Source: Exiguobacterium sp018617385
GTDB taxonomy: Bacteria > Bacillota > Bacilli > Exiguobacteriales > Exiguobacteriaceae
DNA: 64,000 bases
Direction: 5' to 3'
NCBI RefSeq assembly: GCF_018617385.1
Contig: NZ_JACSKA010000002.1
Coordinates: 1-64,000 of the forward strand
Notes under the pieces: generated by a model
Told to the model about the DNA's origin: nothing
What the model saw: the letters and a program-made list of their open reading frames with translations, nothing else
The model's database searches: none
Position numbers and translations under genes: made by a program
Shown: in pieces, positions 8,789 to 16,726 of the stretch
How the letters are laid out: each line of letters starts with the position of its first letter
Numbering within the stretch: position 1 is the stretch's first letter

Positions 8789-9402
8789 GGTGTCCAATTT
8801 GGTGCGACAGATGTCGCTCTCGGTTCGTCGACGACGAGCATCTTTGTGACGACCCGTCCGGCAATCGATACCGCGACGAGCGTATACAATGCGTTCGATA
8901 ATGGTAAATAGATGAGTGAAATCCCAAGGACGATCACATCAAAGATAATCAAAATCGTACCGACCGACACGCCTGTCCATTTCGATAGACCTAAGGCGAA
9001 TAAGTCATCGCCTCCGGTCGCCCCGCCTGACTTCAAGACAAGACCGAGACCATATCCGGTCACAATCCCACTTGCGATGGCAGCGAACAACGTCGCTGGC
9101 CATACTTGAATCTCAAACGTGAGCAAGTCGAGACGGTCCCACATCGCATAACTGAGCGACAAGGACGAAGCGGCTAGTACCGCTTGCCCGACAAAACGCC
9201 ATCCTTTCCACCATAAAGCGACGATAAAAAATGGGATGTCGAGCACGATCATCGAAATCGCCGGGTCGATATCAAATAAATAACGACCGAGTAGCGATAA
9301 ACCGACGAACCCGCCTTCCGCCAAACCAAACTGTTCATTCAAATAATAATAACCGAACGCCATGATCAGCGTTCCGAGCACTATGGTAGCAACTCGTTTC
9401 AT
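8770..9402 (-). CDS. YitT family membrane protein (short form)
   Basis: A 210-residue protein with about six membrane helices and the family's glycine-rich motif GLVLKSGGATGGDDL near residue 120. Canonical YitT proteins are near 280 residues with a C-terminal DUF2179 domain; here only a short tail remains, so this is the short form. Substrate is unknown. The GGGGAGG ribosome binding site is part of a hairpin that would hide it, and a 15-codon upstream ORF with a multi-stem leader precedes the gene. Translation is therefore likely to be regulated. Confidence 0.8.
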   Translation of the reverse strand: MKRVATIVLGTLIMAFGYYYLNEQFGLAEGGFVGLSLLGRYLFDIDPAISMIVLDIPFFIVALWWKGWRFVGQAVLAASSLSLSYAMWDRLDLLTFEIQVWPATLFAAIASGIVTGYGLGLVLKSGGATGGDDLFALGLSKWTGVSVGTILIIFDVIVLGISLIYLPLSNALYTLVAVSIAGRVVTKMLVVDEPRATSVAPNWTPKNDLA

Positions 9403-9411
9403 TCCGATTGT

Positions 9412-9583
9412 CCTCCCCGTTCTTGACGGAGAGGAGGATCCTCAGTCGTAGCTGCGGTTCCATCTGTTCCATCTCCGATCTTCCGTTTGTTGATTGATAC
9501 ACGTGGTTGTAATCAGTCAACGCTAGAAGTCCGGAAGTTGGAACAGAGGCCATGTCCTCTCGGTATCCATAAAGACCTTCCTT
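9412..9583 (-). promoter_or_regulatory. Structured leader of yitT with alternative hairpins (candidate translation attenuator)
   Basis: Reading the minus-strand RNA 5' to 3': ribosome binding site AAGGAAGG (9583-9576), upstream ORF (9570-9523), hairpin 9521-9489, then a segment that pairs back into the ORF (9471-9463 with 9547-9539, TGGAACAGA/TCTGTTCCA; 9485-9480 with 9537-9532, CGGAAG/CTTCCG). Last comes hairpin 9434-9426 with 9420-9412, nine pairs including one G-U, which hides the yitT ribosome binding site. CGGAGA at 9477-9472 can instead pair with TCTCCG at 9432-9427, which would open that site. It matches no riboswitch class that I recognise. Confidence 0.6.
9523..9570 (-). CDS. Leader peptide upstream of yitT (15 residues)
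   Basis: The short ORF encodes MDTERTWPLFQLPDF and stops at TAG. Its ribosome binding site AAGGAAGG is 5 nt from the ATG, and a stable hairpin starts one base after the stop codon. Codons 9-13 (CTG to CCG) are the ones that pair with the downstream leader segment. A ribosome stalled here would break that stem, which is the arrangement of a translation attenuator. No peptide family is recognised. Confidence 0.5.
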   Translation of the reverse strand: MDTERTWPLFQLPDF

Positions 9584-9650
9584 TCTCAAATTGCGCGTAA
9601 TCTTGTACGTAGTTTACCACACATTTTGATTCAGTTCATGAATTTTACCT

Positions 9651-11774
9651 TTAGTGCATGTTACGTTTCGGTAAATCTTTCTTTCCGAACCACCACCAGT
9701 TCCAATCCCCGAACAGTTTCATGAGGGACGGAACGAGCAGGATCCGGATGATGGTCGCATCAATGAAGATGGCGAGCGCAATCCCAACACCAAGTTGTTT
9801 AATTGGACTCACGCCCGTAAAGGCGAACGCACCCGTCACGACAATCATAATGATGGCGGCTGAAGTGATAATTTTACTCGTCTTCGCAAGCCCCATCTCC
9901 GTCGCATAGTCATTGTCGCCCGTCTCGCGGTAATATTCCTCGATTCGCGAAACGAGAAACACCTCATAGTCCATCGACAATCCAAAGACGAGTGAGAAGA
10001 TGAACACCGGTGTCAAAATACTGATCGTTTCTGCATCATACACATACCCTGATTCAAAAATGATGACGAGTAAACCGAACGTCGCCCCAAGACCGAGCAC
10101 GTTCATGAGAATCGCCTTGATCGGAATCAAGATGGAGCGGAACGCCCACATGAGGATGAAGAAGGTTGCCAAGATGACCGTAATCACGGCATAGGGAATG
10201 CTGTCATAAATCTCGTCATAAATCTCTTCATTGAAGGCTGCCGGTCCACCGACCTCAAACCCTTTATCTCGCCAATCGCGTACGAATGCTTGTGCTTCTT
10301 TATCGCTCGGAGGTACGTCGAAGCTGACATTCACGAGTGCCAAATCTGTATTCCCATCAAGGGTCACAAGTCGCTCAAGTGGAGCGAGTTGTTCTGGCGC
10401 CGCCTCGGCGAGTTGCGTAAACGTCTCCGGTGTTAACCCCGATGTCGTCAAGAAAGTCGAGACGTTATCGACGATATCGACCTCGTTTAACTCATCTGTG
10501 AGACTCGTCAATTCCTCTAAAATCATCGGGTCGGTCAAATCGTTCGCTTCGAATAAAAGGACCGCATCGGTCGAGTTATCCCCAAACACATCGTCCCACC
10601 GTTCGAGCGCCGCTCGTGATTCATAGGAGGTCGGGAGCGCATCGGCGTCCGGAATGTTCAACTCTAGGTCGCGCACGAACCAGAGACTCGGAAGCAGGAT
10701 CAACAAGGCAATGAGCGTCATCGTCACCGGACGTCTCATCACGAAGCGAGCAAGTTTTTGCCAGCGCTTTTCAGATTTCGTCTCATCTGTCTTGATGATT
10801 CGTCCTTTATTTAAGGCGTCACCGACTAAGTAAAGCGACGATGGCAACAGAGTCAGTGCAGATAGCACGGCTCCCGCGACGGCAATGAGGGCACCAAGCG
10901 CGACCGCCTGGAAGACATCGACTTGAATAAACAGAAGTCCGGCCAATCCGACAAAGACACATAGACCTGAAAAGAGAATCGAGCGTCCCGCCGTTGCTAC
11001 TGTCCGGACAATCGCCTCTTCTCTCGATTGCCCGCGTGTTAACTCTTCTCGATACCGATTGACGAGTAGCAATGAGAAATCAATCCCGAGCGCAATCGCA
11101 ATCATGGCGACGGCATTGAGAACAAAGATAGATAATTCCATGTTTTGCGCAAAAAAGAATAGCGATCCCGCTGCGACAACAAAGGTAATCAACCCGACAA
11201 GTAACGGCATGAGCGCGGCGAGCGGCGTGCCGAAAACGAGCAACAATACGACAAGCGCGACCGGAATCCCGATCAACTCCGCTCGAATCAAGTCATTCTT
11301 CGAAGCTTCGTTTAAATCGTCCGCAAATACCGGTTCTCCCGTCAAACGGACTTCGGTATCTGTATCTACGATGAGTGCGTCCCGCACGGCATCGATTGAG
11401 GATTCCGCCGCATCGTAATCTTCAAATTCCAGCACGAAATAGGACACATCCCCTGAACGAGCGTCCGGATTCTCCGCCGGGGTAATCACGCCGTCAATTG
11501 AAGGAATTGCTTCAAAGCGATCTTGTTGTTCTTCCATTACCGCATCCAAATCTCCATCTTCGAATAAGACGATCATCGAAGCACCCGCTCGATCAAATCG
11601 TTCATTTAACGTATCCTCTACCTGTTGGAAACGTCCGTCTTGAATGGCAAACCCGTTTCCTCTCAACTCGCCCGGGAGCTGTAGCCCGAAATAGACTGAA
11701 CCCGCAAGTAAAATCGCCCATATGAGTAATACGCCATACCGAAAGCGAACCAACTGCCTACCTAACCATTCCAT
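9651..11774 (-). CDS. MMPL-type RND superfamily transporter
   Basis: A 707-residue inner-membrane protein with the duplicated RND layout: one N-terminal helix, a large extracytoplasmic loop, a block of five to six helices, then a second loop and helix block. The GIDFSLLLVNRYREEL and SMDYEVFLVSRIEEYY stretches match the conserved Asp/Arg-containing MMPL helices. Relatives such as YdfJ move lipids or hydrophobic compounds using the proton gradient; the substrate here is unknown. The ATG at 11774 has GGGAGGAG upstream, and upstream in-frame codons lack a site. It stands as a single gene. Confidence 0.88.
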   Translation of the reverse strand: MEWLGRQLVRFRYGVLLIWAILLAGSVYFGLQLPGELRGNGFAIQDGRFQQVEDTLNERFDRAGASMIVLFEDGDLDAVMEEQQDRFEAIPSIDGVITPAENPDARSGDVSYFVLEFEDYDAAESSIDAVRDALIVDTDTEVRLTGEPVFADDLNEASKNDLIRAELIGIPVALVVLLLVFGTPLAALMPLLVGLITFVVAAGSLFFFAQNMELSIFVLNAVAMIAIALGIDFSLLLVNRYREELTRGQSREEAIVRTVATAGRSILFSGLCVFVGLAGLLFIQVDVFQAVALGALIAVAGAVLSALTLLPSSLYLVGDALNKGRIIKTDETKSEKRWQKLARFVMRRPVTMTLIALLILLPSLWFVRDLELNIPDADALPTSYESRAALERWDDVFGDNSTDAVLLFEANDLTDPMILEELTSLTDELNEVDIVDNVSTFLTTSGLTPETFTQLAEAAPEQLAPLERLVTLDGNTDLALVNVSFDVPPSDKEAQAFVRDWRDKGFEVGGPAAFNEEIYDEIYDSIPYAVITVILATFFILMWAFRSILIPIKAILMNVLGLGATFGLLVIIFESGYVYDAETISILTPVFIFSLVFGLSMDYEVFLVSRIEEYYRETGDNDYATEMGLAKTSKIITSAAIIMIVVTGAFAFTGVSPIKQLGVGIALAIFIDATIIRILLVPSLMKLFGDWNWWWFGKKDLPKRNMH

Positions 11775-11839
11775 TGATGTCACTCCTCCCTGTCTATCCA
11801 TCTACTTCCCGTTTCTCGATTCATTCATCATCACTTCAT

Positions 11840-11871
11840 AAAAAATTCCTGAACCTAGGTTCGGTTCAGGA
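11840..11871 (-). terminator. Terminator overlapping the next gene's stop
   Basis: TCCTGAACC and GGTTCAGGA pair and six T follow on the minus strand. The gene stop at 11866 lies in the first arm. Confidence 0.85.
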
Positions 11872-12666
11872 CTCTTGTCGTTCAAAGACTTGAAGCCAAC
11901 TATGACAAAATCGAGGTGGTGCGGACAAGACGACGAGTCGATCCCCTCGTTCATCTAACAGCATTACCTTCAATAATTGATTGTCTGCACACACGCTTGA
12001 ACAAAATAATTCTTCCTCTCGATGAAACAGTTGGAACGACTCTGTCGATGTGATCGCCGTCGTTTCTCCCACTTGATCGAGAATGACCGTGTCGCGGTCT
12101 CCTTCGTACGGAATGCGCCATGTTTCGTTCGTCTTCACATTTTTAACTAAAAAATGATGAGTTCGTTCATCGAACAATGTCACACACGTTTCAGGTGTGA
12201 ATCGTTCAAAATCATACGCCCCTTGATACGCTAGCTCGATGATGTTCCCAAAGACAGGGACTTCTTCATAGCGGCTATATCGAAACGTATGATCATGGAG
12301 GTTCAAGGCCACGACATCCGATTCGGCTGAATATAAGAAGATGTCATCGCCTTGCCAATAGTGCAAATTGCTAAACCAGTCTCCGTTAAATCGTTGAGGA
12401 ATCGCATGCGTCTCCATCTGTCCTCGTTGTAAATCAATGACTCCGTAAAGTCCTTTTTCCTGGAACCATGCTACGGCACGCCTTGCATTCGGTTCCACAT
12501 ATAGGGCGCACGGTGTCCATTTCCAGTCGATCTCCCAGCGAATTTGAGACGACTCGTCAAAGAACAAAAATCCGGTTTGCGCCAAGTACAACATCCAACC
12601 TTCACCGACACGTTCTAACCATTCGATCGTTTGATGAAATTGAAAGTCTGCTGTTTGTTTGTACAT
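11866..12666 (-). CDS. Hypothetical protein, probable beta-rich fold
   Basis: A 266-residue soluble protein, rich in Trp, Phe and Tyr, with repeating short strand-like units (W...YLAQTGFLFF, RAVAWFQEKGLYGV, DIFLYSAESDVVALN). The pattern suggests a beta-propeller-like fold. No signal peptide or catalytic motif is visible and I do not recognise the family. It has its own terminator and diverges from yycC. Confidence 0.6.
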   Translation of the reverse strand: MYKQTADFQFHQTIEWLERVGEGWMLYLAQTGFLFFDESSQIRWEIDWKWTPCALYVEPNARRAVAWFQEKGLYGVIDLQRGQMETHAIPQRFNGDWFSNLHYWQGDDIFLYSAESDVVALNLHDHTFRYSRYEEVPVFGNIIELAYQGAYDFERFTPETCVTLFDERTHHFLVKNVKTNETWRIPYEGDRDTVILDQVGETTAITSTESFQLFHREEELFCSSVCADNQLLKVMLLDERGDRLVVLSAPPRFCHSWLQVFERQES

Positions 12667-12796
12667 TTGATCACTTCCTAATTTCAGCTTAGCAACGACC
12701 GAAACGAAATTCGATTTTGAATGTGTTCATTCAACACATTTTCGATTTTCCTGTATACTGACGGTAAAGACATATCGTTTAGAAAGGAGAACACCA

Positions 12797-12961
12797 ATGC
12801 GTCCATTACAACTATCGCCAGAGACCGCGGTTGAACTCGCAAAAAAATTAAATGTCCCCCTCGAGGAACTGATGCATATGCCAAAACACATCCTCGTTCA
12901 AAAAATGATGCAACTCGAGGCATCTCAATCAGAGGAAGACACACCAAAGGAGACGGATTAA
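12797..12961 (+). CDS. yycC: YycC family small protein
   Basis: A 54-residue protein starting MRPLQLSPETAVELAKKLNV, which I recognise as the Bacillales YycC family. It is helical and soluble with an acidic C-terminal tail; function is unknown. AAAGGAG lies 7 nt before the ATG. The gene ends in a terminator whose first arm contains its last codons. Confidence 0.8.
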   Translation: MRPLQLSPETAVELAKKLNVPLEELMHMPKHILVQKMMQLEASQSEEDTPKETD

Positions 12962-12975
12962 CGTCTCCTTTTTGG
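12945..12975 (+). terminator. Terminator between yycC and pullulanase (shared)
   Basis: AAAGGAGACG and CGTCTCCTTT pair around GATTAA, followed by TTTTT. The stop codons of both convergent genes lie at or beside it. Confidence 0.85.
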
Positions 12976-14973
12976 TTACTGCTCTTTGCGTTTCCGCTTC
13001 TTCGATACATACCAGAGACCACCGATTACGGCGAGTGCGGCACCACCGGCCACAGCGTACTTGCTGTAATCTGGGCGACGTTCGGTCACGACAAGTGTCG
13101 AGAGCGGGGCAACCGTCATATGACGGTCCTCGACTTGACGTGGTGCCGTCAAATTAACGGTATGATCCTCTACGTTCACCTCAAACTTGCCAGACGGAAG
13201 TTTGACCTCAACCGCTTCCTCGAGTGCGTTGTGGTATACGATATGTCGTTCTACATATCCTTCCACATGACGGCTCAATTCAAATGCAATCACACCTTCT
13301 GCTTCATCAAAGAAACGTAAGTGTTTGCGAATCTGTTCCGTGTTTTCGAGTCGGAAGAGCGGATACTGCTTACGCAGACGCAAGAGACCTTTCACATATT
13401 CCACACTTGGCGCTTCTTGCTCCGCCCGGTTCCAGTCCACACGGTTGACGACTTCGCCTGAATTGAAGCTGTTCTCATCCCCGTCTTTTGTCCGGAAGAA
13501 CTCCTGTCCACTGTGAAGGAACGGAATCCCTTGACTCAGGAGCACAATCGATGTCGCCAAACGGTGGCGACGGCGACGTGTCGTCTCATCATCTTCCGGA
13601 TTCGTCACGGACAACTTGTCCCAAAGCGTCAAATTATCATGACATTCCACATAGTTGACGACCTGGTTCGGCTCATCAGCGAAACTTTGGCTCGTGATGC
13701 CACCAGCAATCCCACGTTTCACGTCTGCTGTCATGTCCGTGTTGCCGCTCACCCAGCCCGGTAAGTCTTCGATAAAGACGTCTCCGCGGACACCGTCTCG
13801 AATCCCATCATTGAATTGGGCGATGCGTGGCATCTTATGCGCATTATGTTGATTCGCTTTTTTACGAACCGGGAGTGGCGTATCCAAGTCCCAGCCTTCC
13901 CCGATGACGAGAATCGATGGGTCGACGCGATCGAGCGCCTTCCGAATCTGGTTCATCGTTTTGACGTCATGAAGTCCCATCAAATCAAAACGGAACCCGT
14001 CAATCATGAATTCTTTCGCCCAGTACGTGACACACTCGACCATGAGCTTACGCATCATCGTACGCTCAGAGGCCGTGTCATTCCCACATGCCGAACCATC
14101 CGCGAGTGTCCCGTCTTCATTTAAGCGATAGTAATAATCCGGGACGAATTGACCGAGCGGTGTCGTCAACGCATCGTACGTATGGTTGAAGACGACGTCC
14201 ATGATGACCCGGATGCCCCGATCGTGGAGCGCTTGAATCATTGCCTTCAATTCGACAATTCGCGACGCCGGATCATCTGCCGACGAGGCGTAAGAACCTT
14301 CAACCGCAAAGTAATGAACCGGATCGTATCCCCAGTTATAGTTGTCTTCCCCTTCACGTGACTCATTCACCGAGCCGTAGTCAAAGAACGGCATTAATTG
14401 AAGATGTGTGATTCCGAGCGAGGTGATGTAATCAAGTCCGGTCGGGTAACCGCTCGTGGTCGTCGTACCCGTCTCAGTCATCCCTAAGAACTTCCCACGG
14501 TGCGTCGCCCCACTCTCCGGGTGACTCGTCAAATCACGTACATGCGCCTCATAGATGACCGCCTCTTGTGAAGAATTGAATAGCGGACGTTCTTTGATCC
14601 AATGGTCCGGGTTCAAAGATGCCGGATCAAGCAGACATCCTCGTTTCCCGTTCACTCCGACGACTTTCGCATACGGATCGAGCGACTCTACTTTCTTCCC
14701 ATCAATCAATGCTTCAAATACATAAAATTGACCTTCAAACAAGGCACGGTCGAGTTCGATCACCCACGTCCCCTTCTCAGCCGGTTCGAGCTCGAGCCGA
14801 TCAAACTTCCGGGCACGGGCTGTTCGATATAACTTGACCGACATCTGTTCCGCTACCGGAGACCAAACGCGTAGTCGAATCTGCTCCCCTTTGAACGTCA
14901 CCCCTAGGTCTTTCCCGTGATAGGCAACGTGATCTAAGTCTACATGTGTGTGTTGATCCATTGTACGTTCCAT
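12976..14973 (-). CDS. Type I pullulanase (GH13) with C-terminal membrane anchor
   Basis: A 665-residue debranching enzyme that cleaves alpha-1,6 bonds in pullulan, glycogen or amylopectin. An N-terminal CBM48-like region (about 1-115) precedes the GH13 barrel with YNWGYDP (pullulanase signature), DVVFNHTY, GFRFDLMG (nucleophile Asp), GEGWD (acid Glu) and YVECHDN. There is no N-terminal signal peptide. Unusually, the protein ends in a hydrophobic helix (AVAGGAALAVIGGLWYV) and KKRKRKEQ. This looks like a sorting-signal tail without LPXTG, or a tail anchor on a cytoplasmic enzyme. GAAGGAG precedes the ATG at 14973. Confidence 0.88.
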   Translation of the reverse strand: MERTMDQHTHVDLDHVAYHGKDLGVTFKGEQIRLRVWSPVAEQMSVKLYRTARARKFDRLELEPAEKGTWVIELDRALFEGQFYVFEALIDGKKVESLDPYAKVVGVNGKRGCLLDPASLNPDHWIKERPLFNSSQEAVIYEAHVRDLTSHPESGATHRGKFLGMTETGTTTTSGYPTGLDYITSLGITHLQLMPFFDYGSVNESREGEDNYNWGYDPVHYFAVEGSYASSADDPASRIVELKAMIQALHDRGIRVIMDVVFNHTYDALTTPLGQFVPDYYYRLNEDGTLADGSACGNDTASERTMMRKLMVECVTYWAKEFMIDGFRFDLMGLHDVKTMNQIRKALDRVDPSILVIGEGWDLDTPLPVRKKANQHNAHKMPRIAQFNDGIRDGVRGDVFIEDLPGWVSGNTDMTADVKRGIAGGITSQSFADEPNQVVNYVECHDNLTLWDKLSVTNPEDDETTRRRRHRLATSIVLLSQGIPFLHSGQEFFRTKDGDENSFNSGEVVNRVDWNRAEQEAPSVEYVKGLLRLRKQYPLFRLENTEQIRKHLRFFDEAEGVIAFELSRHVEGYVERHIVYHNALEEAVEVKLPSGKFEVNVEDHTVNLTAPRQVEDRHMTVAPLSTLVVTERRPDYSKYAVAGGAALAVIGGLWYVSKKRKRKEQ

Positions 14974-15041
14974 CTCTTCACTCCTTCACTGCTTCAAATC
15001 TGCTATCATTATAACAAAACCACACAAAGGATGGATGAAAC

Positions 15042-15533
15042 ATGGCAAAAGACAATTCTTTCGATATCGTGTCAGAAATGAATCTTGAAGAAGTGAAGAA
15101 CGCAATCCAAATCGCGGAGAAGGAAATTTTGAACCGCTACGACTTTAAAGGCTCAAAGAGTGAGATGTCGCTCGACAATGGCGACCTCGTCCTCATCTCG
15201 GATGACGACTACAAACTCGAGCAATTAAAAGACGTCTTGATCACGAAATTGATCAAGCGCGGTGTCCCGACAAAAAACCTCGACTATCAAAAAGTAGAGA
15301 ATGCACTCGGCGGAACAGTTCGCCAACGTGTGAAACTAAAGAGCGGCATCGACAAAGATGACGCGAAAAAAATCAATAACGCCATCAAGGAATCAAAACT
15401 TAAAGTCAAATCGCAAATTCAAGACGATCAAATCCGCGTGACGGGGAAATCACGTGACGATCTTCAGGCCGTCATGCAGCTCGTTCGTGAACTCGAGTTG
15501 TCTGTCGATGCCCAATTCACGAACTTCCGATGA
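15042..15533 (+). CDS. yajQ: YajQ family nucleotide-binding protein
   Basis: A 163-residue soluble protein of the YajQ/UPF0234 family, starting MAKDNSFDIVSEMNLEEVKN and holding the conserved NRYDFKGSK. Members bind nucleotides; cyclic di-GMP binding has been shown in some proteobacteria. Length is typical. It overlaps the downstream phosphoesterase by ATGA, so the two are likely translated together. Confidence 0.9.
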   Translation: MAKDNSFDIVSEMNLEEVKNAIQIAEKEILNRYDFKGSKSEMSLDNGDLVLISDDDYKLEQLKDVLITKLIKRGVPTKNLDYQKVENALGGTVRQRVKLKSGIDKDDAKKINNAIKESKLKVKSQIQDDQIRVTGKSRDDLQAVMQLVRELELSVDAQFTNFR

Positions 15534-16108
15534 AACTCGCGATCATCAGTGACCCGCACGGTTCGTTTGATGATTTGAAGGCCGTTCTCGATGATGTTCG
15601 ACGTGAAACCGAGCATATTCTCTGTCTCGGGGATCTATATGAATGCCACATCGGGAAAAAACGACGTCACGAGCGCTTTCATCATGTGGAAGACGTCGTG
15701 ACGTATGATCCGAATTACGAAGCATTGCTGACATTCCCGAGTCTTCGTGGTAATCAGGAAGAGCGAATCGACGAGGTGCTCGTCATCGACCACCCTGTGA
15801 AAACACGGATTTCTCTGTTGCCGGAACAGACGACTCTCGAGGAAGCACGCTTTTTACATGGACATCAAGTGAAGTGGAATAAAGACTGGGAACCGATGGT
15901 CGAGAAAGGGAAATATCCACTCGTCTTCATCGGACATAGTCACATCCCCGGGATTTACCTGAAAGGAAAATCCTTGCCGTGGGAAATCGGGACACCGTTC
16001 CATTTGAAGAAAAAGCGATATGTCATCAATGTCGGTGCCGTCATATTCGATCGGGAATGGTGTCTCTATGATACGGAAACCCGAACGGTGACGCGGATGA
16101 AAGTGTGA
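15530..16108 (+). CDS. Calcineurin-like metallophosphoesterase
   Basis: A 192-residue protein with the ordered metal-binding motifs of the superfamily: DPHGS near the start, GDLYE near 33, RGNQEE near 75 (GN[H/x]E block), HGHQ near 111 and GHSHIP near 135. It belongs with YfcE/MJ0936-type phosphodiesterases; the substrate is unknown. It starts within the yajQ stop codon (ATGA), so co-expression is expected. Confidence 0.82.
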   Translation: MKLAIISDPHGSFDDLKAVLDDVRRETEHILCLGDLYECHIGKKRRHERFHHVEDVVTYDPNYEALLTFPSLRGNQEERIDEVLVIDHPVKTRISLLPEQTTLEEARFLHGHQVKWNKDWEPMVEKGKYPLVFIGHSHIPGIYLKGKSLPWEIGTPFHLKKKRYVINVGAVIFDREWCLYDTETRTVTRMKV

Positions 16109-16142
16109 AGTAGTTTTAGCAATCAAAATTCAGGAGACTCTC

Positions 16143-16670
16143 ATGAAAAAAGTCATGTGTTTGATTACAGGGGGCTTTATGGTTATTTCATTCGGATGGT
16201 GGGGGTGGAGCATGACAAACGATCCCACTCCGAGTAAATCGGAAGTTCAAAACCTTGTCCGTCATTTTGCTCTAGAAGAGTTTGGTGATGTAGAAGGGAA
16301 TTATTTTGAGTCACCCAAAAACTACGCGTATTTCACCGATGATCATCTTTTTGTGGTCAATCGACTCGAGAATCCGATTCAGTCTTATGTCGTCATCGAC
16401 CGCGGTAAACCCATTTCACTTCTTGCGCAAGATGAAGTGCAACGAATACTTGACGATTATGCGACGGTAGCCCACGAAGACATAGAAGTCACAACGACGC
16501 ACCAGGTAACCGTATTTGTAGCTGGGTCTCCATCTTACACAGAACAGCTGATTAAAGTAATCGTCACATATGATGATGAAAAACATTTGTTGTTCATGTC
16601 GCCCGATCAGATGGATCGTTCTCGACTCAATTTCTTCACAGACGGCTATGAAATGTTCTCTGACTTTTAA
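16143..16670 (+). CDS. Exported or membrane-anchored hypothetical protein
   Basis: A 175-residue protein with an N-terminal hydrophobic segment (residues 5-22) after MKK, then a soluble domain of about 150 residues. A Cys lies at residue 6 in the segment, but no convincing lipobox is present, so an uncleaved anchor is likeliest. No family is recognised. AGGAG precedes the ATG and a terminator follows. Confidence 0.65.
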   Translation: MKKVMCLITGGFMVISFGWWGWSMTNDPTPSKSEVQNLVRHFALEEFGDVEGNYFESPKNYAYFTDDHLFVVNRLENPIQSYVVIDRGKPISLLAQDEVQRILDDYATVAHEDIEVTTTHQVTVFVAGSPSYTEQLIKVIVTYDDEKHLLFMSPDQMDRSRLNFFTDGYEMFSDF

Positions 16671-16688
16671 TTTTAAAGTTTCAAAATC

Positions 16689-16720
16689 AAAAGGACCTCA
16701 GCGAATGAGGTCCTTTTTTG
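16689..16720 (+). terminator. Terminator between exported protein and argS
   Basis: AAAGGACCTCA and TGAGGTCCTTT pair around GCGAA; T6 follows on the plus strand. Confidence 0.88.
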
Positions 16721-16726
16721 TATAGC

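Noticed and set aside
9335..9589. An 84-codon minus-strand ORF across the yitT leader
   Set aside because: It overlaps the yitT start in another frame and its TTG start has no ribosome binding site. The 15-codon ORF within the same leader has a much better start context.
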